Made by a program: the position numbers and the translations under genes. A DNA stretch of 64,000 nucleotides from the NCBI GenBank assembly GCA_963693305.1, contig OY855906.1:10958102-11022101 (forward strand), written 5' to 3'. Below the pieces are notes generated by a model. The model was not told the DNA's origin, did not search any database, and saw nothing but the letters and a program-made list of their open reading frames with translations. Each line of letters starts with the position of its first letter. Position 1 is the stretch's first letter. Shown one piece after another: positions 1-10,700 of the stretch. Source of the DNA: Meandrina meandrites (Eukaryota > Cnidaria > Anthozoa > Scleractinia > Meandrinidae).

Positions 1-1018
1 CTTCGAACTTGAATGGAATTTTTAGAAGGATCAGTAAAGCCACTGAGTGAAAAATTGAAACAAATTAAAACTTACGCTTTAGCGTGAATAATGCAGGATC
101 TCTCACGGCTTCAAAAATGTACAGAATTTTGAAGCTTTTGAATACATAAGTAGTTACATCTTGAAATGAAAATTAATCTAAAACAAGTTTCTTTCAAGTT
201 TGTTTCATTTGCCCAGTTTACGTTTGGAATTTTAGGCTTTTGAAGCGAATTTTATTTGAAAAGCACATGGTGACATCTGATACGCATCAGACTTGCTACC
301 GGCAGTACTTCAGAAAATCACAAACAAGGATTTTTATTATTACGTAGTTATAGTGATGGAAAGCATAAAAAGCAATGTGAGTGTTAAATTTGTGGAAGGG
401 ATTCAGTAGTTTTGCAAGCGGTTTTGCGCTATCTCACGGAACCATGATTTGCAAATAATTTTATTATCCCTAATTACTGCTTTTCTGCACCAAGATAATA
501 CCACCGGTAGTTAAATTAATGTCAGTGACAGTTGTACAGAATGAAAACCTACCTTTCACCAGAGTGTTTTGAGCTAGTGTTATATTTTGTAGAAAGAGTT
601 CGTGTTTTTCCGAGTTGTTAAAATGACGCGCGGAGGTGAAGAAATTTTTTTCACCGTCTACAAGTTTCGTTTGGGATCAATTTATCAAGGTTGATAAGCA
701 TTTTTCAAATCATAAATTGGCCTTTCAGCGTGTCTAGTTGTCTGAATTTAGTACGCATATGGTTTATTTTTTCCACTCGCACGTTTGTGTTAAATGCCGT
801 AAAAGAGCCGGGAATTTTGGGGGTGAGGTGCGCGCTAACAAAAGCCTTCGGGACTGGGAGTCAATGGGCTAATACATCGCAAATCGCTTTCAATATTATC
901 ATTTCCCCTACGCATACCTCATGCAAAATAGTCGAATCTCGAAGAGATCTTTGATTTTGTTATATTTTCGACTTTTTCAGGTACTCACGTGCGTATAGGT
1001 AGCTACACCGTTGCATAC

Positions 1019-4017
1019 CTGTTTGCTATGGTGTCGAACATTGCCCACGCTCTAGCTTGAACCTCAGCTGGTTGTGTGCAAGGAAGTATCAACATCTGAG
1101 TAACGCTCGGGTTGCACTGCCATGTAGACAAGTCATAAAGTGCCCAGTGATAGACTTTACCATTAAATATATACCTATTAAAAGAAATAGAAAAAAAACA
1201 CCAATGTGATAAAACGCTTGCGAGATAGATACCCGGTACATTTCGAGACAGTTAGGTACTGCAATTAATTAGTCAGTATTGAAATGATTCTCCATTAAAA
1301 CTGCGGCAATTTGCAAGGCCAAATTAGCTGCATTCAGGTGGCTTATAATAGTTTCAATTGTTTAGCAATGTCTGTCTTTGGTGTTCTATGGCAGCTGTAC
1401 TATTAAACTAATAACGTTTAGGCAAATCTTTTAGCACAAACTTATACACATTTCACCAACGAAATGCTATTACAACAATGAAATTATTAATAAAAAGAAA
1501 GCTTGAGCTACAACATACTTCTCTCGAGACAGTTCCTCAAATAAATGCAATTTCAAGACCAATTAAAATCTTGGTCAACAACAACAGAGATAAGCTTTGA
1601 ATTTTTACTGAGCCACAAGCATTTCAAGGCTATTTCTTACAAATGCATATTATATGGTCACTTTCACATACATGATAAACAACAGAAACAAACATGGCAA
1701 ATATAATCCATGTACAAAAGCTACCATTCATATACCGGTATTTAAAAATACAGCCATTTAACCATAGTACAATCCAAATATAAACGAGTCATTGTGAATT
1801 TCATCTCAGAAAACTTCTCTAGATTTGGTAGATTAGGTCGGTTAGTAATCCAGGAGATGAATTTAACATGATATGGAAGCTGCACAGCCTACTGTACAGT
1901 TAGCCTCCATACAAAATTTGTGGTTCACAGAATGACTGATTTATTTTCAATTTCAACTTTTAGCACCGAGTCTTTTGCAGCAGAGTTACTCGCCACTCAG
2001 ATGACACTCACGCAACTCCGGCAACGTCAAAGCGATAACCCATGCAATTCCCATGTATCTGCGTGTTTTTATGACGTAGAGAATGGCACTACCTGTTTAA
2101 AAATTGTCTCATATCATAGGGGTGTGTGGATCTCGTGATTACGGTCTCCTTCCCCAATTTTTTACCCTTTGTATAATTTGGCATTTTCCTTTTTTTGTTG
2201 TGCATGGTAATACATGATAATGAATATAAAACAAAGGAAAACACCAAATTGTACCAGACAGGTAAGGCTAATCTATGGAACTGTAGATCGTGGAACCGCA
2301 AAATGAGTGGGACAAGGGGAACTTAAAGTGAAAGAAAATGACTTACTTGAGCACCACTAAATTTTTGCAAACCTATCATGAAGGAAAGTGAAAAAAGAAA
2401 AGGAAAGAGAAGCAAACCGCAAACCTGACCTTAGCCGGTCGATATGTGCTCATTTACCATTTGGTGATCTCCATACCATATTCATGGCTTTAAAGGGGTT
2501 ATGTGTGACATATGATTTGGCCAAAAATAAGCTTGTGACACATGAAAAGGGCTTAATTCAAGCCGTAATTCGTGAATTCATAAACTAGTGTGATGCGTGA
2601 TTCATGAAATGCCATAACATATACGCGTGATTCGTGATTTGAGGTAAAAATAGGCTTGTGATTGAGACAGCGCCCCCCCTTTACCACCCTTCATACTGGA
2701 AAGGAAAGCGTGCGCTTATTAGAAGTAGGGCTCTCAATTCACACATTCTGGTAGTCCCTCTTTTCTTGCAGGGTAGTCGAACATCAGCACATCCTCGCAA
2801 GACCTTGCATTATATTTCCATTTTTCACGGAGGGTATTTCTGGGTACACCAAGGTCCTTCATGGCTTATGCAAGAAAGCAATATACCATATATTGCAATA
2901 CACTATGGCTAGTTTTTATAATGCTTTACAATATTTTAACTTAAAAAAGTATTTTGATCAACACTGTCGTGGCTTGTTTTGAAACGGTTTTTTTTAATTT
3001 CCGATAGTTATGTCGATCAACTATCGCTCGACTAGCGACTGATACAGGACCAACAGTTGACTGATATACCACCAGTAGTTGACCCATAAGCTACCAATAG
3101 ATCATGGTCAATACATCGGCCCACATCAGTGGATGCTCGACCAGTATATCGGTGGGTTAGAGTCGACTCTCGGTCAATAGCAGATCGCCATATCGATTGT
3201 GTCTCAGTTGAGTGTGGATCGATTACTGACCGAAATATCGACAGATACATCAGTCGATATATATATATCAATCAAGACCCCCCATAAGATACATGATCCG
3301 TATAAATTACTTAATTAGGTCATTTCCTTACCCATCAAGATCCAAAATATCGCCGTCCACGTATTTTTCCAAGATCATCCCATCAGTTAACGAGACAGGA
3401 AACTTTTTGACGTCAAGGTTCTTGGAAATTGAAGAAGTGAATTTTCCTATTAAGGAACTGTAGTGCTTCTCTGCATGCCTGAGTGCTTCAATAAGGTCTT
3501 GCAGAGAATTTACTTTCTGTATCAAGAGTGATCCACTACCACATGATGGTTTAAGAATGGCAGGAAGGCCGACTTCATTTATGGTACTTTCTAGTTGAAG
3601 AGCTGTGGGAATGTTGTTCAAATCGATGTGACGGTACGGAAGAGGATCAGGGTCGAGCAGCTCACGGGTGTAGAACTTGTTTATGGTTAAATACAGCGCA
3701 TCAAATGACGGACCGCGAAAAGCTCTCTTCGACTTGCCATATTTCTCCACGAGCAGAGACAAAATGGGCACTGTGTCATCATTCAGCGCTATCACAGCAT
3801 CAATGGAATTTGTCTCTATGGACGCGATGCAAACTTGTGCTGCCTTCAAGAAATCAAACCCGCCCTCCACCTTAAAATCTTCAAACTCGGGTCGAAGAGA
3901 AACCACGTGATCCTGCTCAGACAGGTGAGGGAGGCTGAATTGGACAATCTTATCGTATCTCTTGCATGTGTACAGACAAAGAACATTTTTGCGAGAAACT
4001 GTAGTGCTGACATTCAT
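1019..4017 (-). CDS. ATP-grasp ligase-like protein, copy B (last exon off the window)
   Basis: Two exons are visible: 4017-3332 and 1174-1019. Exon 1 ends GATGG|GTAAGG and exon 2 starts after a polypyrimidine tract ending TAG, restoring a DLDGYIFNGKVYHW join. It holds the Gly-rich ATP-binding stretch KPSCGSGS and the acidic strand EKYVDGDILDLDG of the ATP-grasp fold. Known family members ligate a carboxylate to an amine or thiol using ATP; the substrate here cannot be told. The ATG at 4017 was chosen because it aligns with copy A. An in-frame ATG at 4092 would add 25 residues. Exon 1 differs from copy A at about 18 of 228 residues with no frameshift, so both look functional. Exon 2 ends ATAGCAAACAG|GTATGC. 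The exon holding the catalytic LLEINGR motif should lie left of base 1. Intron 1 is 2.2 kb against 6.0 kb in copy A. Confidence 0.8.
3010..3290. repeat. Degenerate GATCGA/CGATATGTCGGTC minisatellite, copy B intron 1
   Basis: Short, imperfect iterations of words such as GTCGATATATC, GACCGA and CAACTATCGAC lie just beyond the exon 1 donor. The open frame seen here is an artefact of the repeat. Confidence 0.65.
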
Positions 4018-4092
4018 CACGATCAGTCCAGATTGTTCACAGCGAGCAAACGAGGCATGCGAGGCAAACGTGCAAATAGTACCTATCACCAT

Positions 4093-5542
4093 AATGGGTA
4101 ATACCGCTGTCGCATTATGCTCAAGTGCGCATTATAATGTAACACGTGTAACGCAAATTGTAACGTGGCTGCTGATTGGCTTCTTCCAACACGCGCGATC
4201 GGATCACGATCCAAACTGCTCAGCTGAAAGGGCGACGACGACATGAAGCAGTTTCGCTCTAGTATCACCTGTTTGTTTCAGAAGAATGAGTTCTATTACT
4301 GAGTCATGTAATTAGAGCTGGTCGTTTACGACGATGCGGTCTCGTAAGCGACCACACGCTGAAACACTAGTCGTAGAGGTTGGTCGTTAAACGTCCCTAC
4401 AAGATCATTTAGCATAAAATGAACTCAGGGTGGTACAGAAACTTCCCGGAAAAGATCAGGCCAAAGTCATCTCCCAATTCATATTCTTTACCTAAGTAGA
4501 GCTTTAGTTGACAAGAGCAATAAGCGATGCAGCAACTTAGACATATGTAGCCAGAAATGGTAATGCATCAGTCAATTCCAGCAGTGCCCATCCCCCCCCC
4601 CCCCCCCGGCTAACCCCCGGGCATTAGCATTTCTTTAAAAAAATTGGCAAATTCCCCGGGGTGGGGATGAAGGAACCGGGCAAATGCCCCGCTCCCGGGT
4701 TGATTGTTTTCAATCTCTCGATAGCACGAACATCCACGAGCTTCTCTAGTCCTTCATGGACTAGCTAATCTGCAACGTAGACCACGTCTTGGCCTATAAA
4801 CGCCTCCATCATGAATACGCGACTCACTCCACGCTTTCCAAACCACGTGTCAAATGCCCGGGGGTCAACCCGAGGTACGCAAATGCCCCACCCTCTGGAC
4901 GGGCAACATTAGGAAATGCCCCGCGGTTGCCCGGGGGCGGGGATGGGCATTGCTGGAATTGACTGATGCATAAGTTAATTAATGTATACCCGGTGTATAT
5001 TGTCTATATCCTAGGTCACTACGGAGGAGTACTGAGCAACGATAAAAGGAGTACTGAGCATGCAGCGAAGTACCGATTTAGCAACGAATAGTAAGATTAC
5101 GCCGTTATAGCTATAGCAAACAAAGCCCAGCGCCCGAGTCAAACTACAGATAGCGGGTAAAGCTACTCAGCGACTCTGCACACTAAAACACTTAATGAGA
5201 GATTTATTATCCCACTGCTTTATTTTACTTGCATCATCTGTAAATTTGGAATGATACACGAATATTTATACAAAATTGTCGCCTTCGGATAAAAAAAAAC
5301 TTTTTACAAATGGCACTAAAAGTTAACTGTTGAGCTCTCTGTTGGGTTCTTTCTAATTTTTCGAAGAAAATTTTATTTTCAAATTTGACAAGTAACACTT
5401 TAGCACATTTCCACAAATATTTGTATCTTTTCCACCATACAAAAAAATATATTATGGGTGGATTTCCTGATACAGGCAGCAGAAATTCAAAAGAAATCAA
5501 CCAGCATGTTGTGTCCAAACACTTTGAATTCGCGAGTCACAC
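4093..5542. other. Spacer between ATP-grasp units: copy B upstream region and copy A 3' flank
   Basis: 4093-4320 is the 5' flank of copy B, shared with 13534-13800. 4564-4970 is a MITE. 5010-5542 is the copy A 3' flank, shared with the third unit. No convincing coding sequence was seen. Confidence 0.6.
4564..4970. mobile_element. 407-bp MITE, TAA target duplication, PIF/Harbinger-like
   Basis: Both ends carry the inverted repeat TGCATCAGTCAATTCCAGCA, continuing with TGCCCATCCCC, and TAA flanks each side (4561-4563 and 4971-4973). A 3-bp TWA duplication is characteristic of PIF/Harbinger. The interior is rich in CCCGGG-type words and has no ORF. Confidence 0.8.
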
Positions 5543-7687
5543 TTACAACCCAAGGGGGTGTTTTTTAAACAATTTGCTTTCGTACAACTCGCGGTGTTTT
5601 TGGAGAAGCTCTTTTCTACTGTTGGCAAACAAATAAGCACTACCAAAGCCCTTTCCGCCGTCCCCCACGGGCTGAATATAAAAATCAGGATCCACGTGTA
5701 GATTGACGTTTTCCATGGTCCCGGCAACTTTGAAATCGATTATATCACTCGCTTTGCCTGAAATGGTGCTTCTGATAGACACATAAGCGGAATGGACGCC
5801 CGTGGGATGTGGTGTCCGCGGTTTTTCTCCTCGCGCCAATCTCAATTGAGCTTCAATGGTGTCGCCAGGGAAGAGACTTCTCTGGCAAATCGGTGAGCAA
5901 ACCGCCGTCATCCTGCCGTTAATTTCCAACAGTTTGAAGTCACCATTCTTGCACAGGAATAACTGTATGTTCACGAACTGATAATCAAAACCATATTGAG
6001 CGAGTCTGCAAATGAACAGGGATAATATCAAACTTTCCTGGGACTTGTAATCTTTTACAAGACACAAACTGTACCGTCTAAATGTCTGAAATGAGAGTCT
6101 GAATAGCTAAGATCAAAATTATAACTGTCAGCTAAGAAATAACCCTTTGACAGCTGAGCTCAGAGATCTATTTATTGAGAAATGAGCTGAAATTTTAACT
6201 GATAACTGAGGATGCAGCACCTCTATCCAGATCCTCGGAAATGACTAAGAGCCCTATAAAGCGGTTATTGAAACTTATTCGCGTTTTCTTTGGTTTTGCA
6301 TTAATACGCTCAATATTGGTTTAAAAAAACTCGCGCCACTTTCTCAACCAATCAGAAGTAAAACCAAAACCAAATCCAACAGCAACTTCCTTACGCACGT
6401 TTTCCCGCGCTATTTGCGGGGCTACATGGAGTTGCTTCGAGTTTTGATTGGTTCACTGGATGCCCTGTGTCCTTTGTGATTGGCCACAGTGATTACTTTG
6501 GGTATGGTTTTTCGACACGCATTTGAAAACTGCTCTAAATAAACAGAAATAACGACTTGAAATTGATAAAGAGAAAAAATCCGAGTCCCAGACGGGAATC
6601 GAACCTGTGACCTCCCAGATACTGGTTGGGCACTTTATATTTTTGACTTTTTCAGGTACTCACGTGCGTACAGGTAGCTACGCCGTTGCATACCTGTTTG
6701 CTATGGTGTCGAACATTACCCACGCTCTAGCTTGAACCTCAGCTGGTTGTGTACAAGGAAGCATCAACATCTGAATAACGCTCGGGTTGCACTGCCATGT
6801 AGACAAGTCATAAAGTGCCCAGTGATAGACTTTACCATTAAATATATACCTATTAAAAGAAATAGAAAAAAAAACACCAATGTGATAAATAAAACACTTG
6901 CGAGATAGATACCCGGTACATTTCGAGACAATTAGGTACTGCAATTAAAGTCAGTATTGAAATGATTCTCCATTAAAACTGCGGCAATTTGCATGGCCAA
7001 ATTAGCTGCATTAACCAGGAGCCATAATCGGGGAGGAGACCGTAAGCGCGAGATCTGGAACAAATCGTGCCATCCCGCGTGGTGCGCACGTACTGCCGCG
7101 AGGATTTTCGCGAGGACACCGTGCGGAGAAATATAAAGTAAATGCCTTCCAAAGTTACCTCTGCGAGAGAAGTAAACACTGGCTTTCTTTCATCAGTTTC
7201 TATTCCTAATTTACGTCAAGGTTTCCTTTAGCACTCCTTTGAAAGTAGCCATGAAAGTGAGGATAATTCAAGTGACTCGGATGATGCAAAAAAGCTGCAG
7301 TATATTTTGGTCTTGCTTTCGAAAGCAGGGGGCATTCAACTGTTGCTATTTATGATTGTTTCCCTTAGGGATGACTAACTTTTTCCAATCAGTGAGCCAA
7401 GTAGATAACAATATAATTAAATCACAGGAGAAATGACAAAAAAGGTCTTTCTTTATAATTTATCAGGGAAAAACTTATAGGTAAACCTTTTTGCCATCAT
7501 TTAATTTTTATTATGAAATATATGTTTACTCCTGTATTTCATGATGCTTTTATGAGGCATTTTATATTTATACCTGGTAATGACAAATGCTTATCTTTAA
7601 GCACCCTAAACTACAGGTCTGTTTGATCTGATGAAAATGCCACTGATTTTTGTCATCATCATCATCATGATTATTATTATTATTATT

Positions 7688-7733
<46 letters not shown>

Positions 7734-10700
7734 GAAAGTGTAAGAGTAATGTAATTTATCTGAATTGCTTATTCTTGACGTCAAAAAATTCAAAAATGAA
7801 ATCTCTTGTGACTTCTGACATCTGATTAAATACAATTACAACACCTCAATAGTAGATGAAATTATTAAAAGAAAGCTTGAGTTACAACATACTTCTCTCG
7901 AGACAGTGGTCAAATAAATGCAATTTCAAGACCAATCGAAATCTTGGTCAACAAGAACAGAGATAAGCTTTGAATTTTTACTGAGCCACAAGCGTTTCAA
8001 GGCTATTTCTTACAAATGCATATTGTATGGTCACTTTCACCTACATGATAAACAACAGAAACAAACAAGGCAAATAAAATCCATATACAAAAGCTACCAT
8101 TCATATATTTATACCCAGTTGAGATATTAGCGGACTTAATATTGCAAATTAAACTTTCAGTAATAAGAAAGAAATCTAGACGGCATTGAATTTCGGGCCG
8201 TTTGCGTCACCAGGTATATCTGCAAGTATCTGGATTTAAAATTCTCCATATACGTCTAGTAGAACAAATTGAACACAAAAATCTTTCAGTGTTTTAACTG
8301 ATTCCGTATGCGTTTTAGCGAGGCCGCCTTTTTTATCCATATCCAGATCCAAAACTAAGTTAAAATCTCCTCCACTTGCTACTTCATCGCACTGAAAATC
8401 ATTTAAATGATCAAAAAAATCCGGAAAGAAATTTGGATTATCATCATTAGGCGCGTAGAGCGTGGCTATGGTCATGCATTTTTTATTTGCTGTAATATCA
8501 AAGATGATAAATCTGCTGTTGGGATCCAGGTATGACCATAGGACTTGAAGATCGAAGTTATTCTTGAAAAGAATCACGACTCCTCCTTTAGCGCTGGTAC
8601 AGCAACTAAAAAGTGTTTTATATCCCCATTCGGCAGACCATACGGGAATTTGTTTTCCGAGCAGTGCACTTCTTGAAGCATGCAAATAGAATAACTTTTC
8701 CTTCTAAGCCAGTTAAACGTTTTGCGTCTTTTTAGTTTGTCCCCAAGTCCTCTCACATTAAGGGAACATATTTTTAAATCCATAGGCTAAATAAGAAAAA
8801 TTATTTCTATCCTTAAGTTGGAAAAACCATGCGGTAAAAGTGAACAGAAGTTATTGTGGAAGTTTTAACAACATAACGTGATGTTTGTGATTTTAGAAAG
8901 AAAGTTAAATGACTTAAAATTTTGTTCTTTTGATTATTTGTTTTACAATGTAAAGGTTGCAAGATAATTATGTAAAATTACCGAGTATAAATGGTTCATG
9001 TATCTAATAGGATCGATAATAGGAGGCCTCGATCGACATATTGACCAATGTATTGGTTGATATGTCGATCGGTAGTTGATCGATATGTGACTGATATTTT
9101 GGTCAACTATCGACCAAGAGTCAACTGCTAACCTACCAGTAGAGACCATCAACTGTCAGTCGAGGAAATTTACAGATACATTACCAAAATTTCACCGTCA
9201 TATTATGGAAATTTCATCAACTTTATGTTATTAACCGACCGATATAACGGATGTCACTTGATCGACATGTCAAATGATGTATTGATCGATATGTCAGTCA
9301 TTAGTCAATCGATACTCGACCGACATGTGACCGACATGCGACCGACATGTCGATAGAGTGTCAACCACTAACCTACCGATAGAGGCCATCGCCTGTCAAT
9401 CAAGGAAATTTCACTGATAAATTCCAGACATGTCATCCTCATATTAGACAGACACTTGATTTCCTATCCTTAGCCAGCCGATATGTGCTCATTTACCATT
9501 CAGTGATCCCCATACCATACTCACGATTTTGGAGGGGTTATGTGTGATGCATGATTTGGCCAAAAATAAGCTTGTGGTATGTGAAAAGAGCTTAATTTAA
9601 GCCGTAAATTCATGAATTAATAACCTAGTGCAATGCGTGATTCTTGAAATGCCATAACATATACACATGATTCGTGATTGTGTGGTTCCAGAAAATATCC
9701 ATACCCCCCCCACGGAGGGTTTTTCCAGTTTGACCCCCCCACCCCCCAGGATTTTCCGTTCCAGAGGGTCTCATCGTACTCCCCCCACCCCCCGGAAATT
9801 CCATGTTTTGTCTTTTGGTCCCCCCTACCCCTTGGAAAGTCCAAATCTACAAAACAAAAACAAGAATCAGGTCATTTATGTTTATTTTATCACGTTAGAC
9901 TGTAATTATGATTAATTTAACCCCCAGCTGTCTAAAGTGTCAAAATGTGTACATGTGGATGAAAACGACTAGCGCGTGCGGCATATTTTTTACGGTTAAC
10001 TTTTAGTTAAATATAAACATTTGATTTGTCCACATCACGTTCGATGTTAATTTTTATCGTACATTAAAATATCAGGAAAAGATATTTGCTAGGTTAAGAA
10101 TAAAACTGCTTGGTTATAAAACATCAAAGGTGTGAGATTAATTTTCAGAATATTCGCCAAAAAATGAACGTGGAAAATGCCAGACGTGTTCAAACGTTCC
10201 CCTCCAAAAAAAGTGTTAACAAGCAAACGAAACCAAAAATGTATGTCACAAAATCTAACCATTTGATTCAATCATTAAAAGAAGCTTTCATTCAAGAGTC
10301 TAAAAGAGTGCTGAAGGTAAGGCGTTTAAACGCTTTTTCAGATTTACACAGTCGAGTTTGTAATTATGCATAGTCAACACAACATATCAAATTACTTTAC
10401 ACACGCGCTAATAATATTTAAGATTACATACTTATTTCAGCTTTTACGACAAAACTCTGAAAATACGCTAGTATTAATCTCCTTTATGTTTTGGTACATT
10501 GCAGGTGCGAAGTTACGAGTAGCTATATATTTGTGAGCAACGCTTTTTGAAGTATTTCTGGCGTCTACACTACAGCAAAGTTCGACAGCCACAAGCTGTC
10601 ACGCAACATGTTTTCCAAAAAAATCACCCTTCAGGAAAAGAATGTGTACATCAATAAATTCACACGCTTTGCCCTTGTAGTCTGCAAATGATAGTTAAAT

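Noticed and set aside
3677..3910. Plus-strand open frame over ATP-grasp exon 1 (also 13190-13423)
   Set aside because: It is the antisense shadow of a recognised exon in both copies.
7631..7825. Isoleucine/leucine-rich open frame
   Set aside because: Produced by the ATC/ATT microsatellite.
9667..9915. Proline-rich open frames at the transposon left end
   Set aside because: They arise from C-rich subterminal repeats; the same happens at 11831-12031 and 55498-55728.
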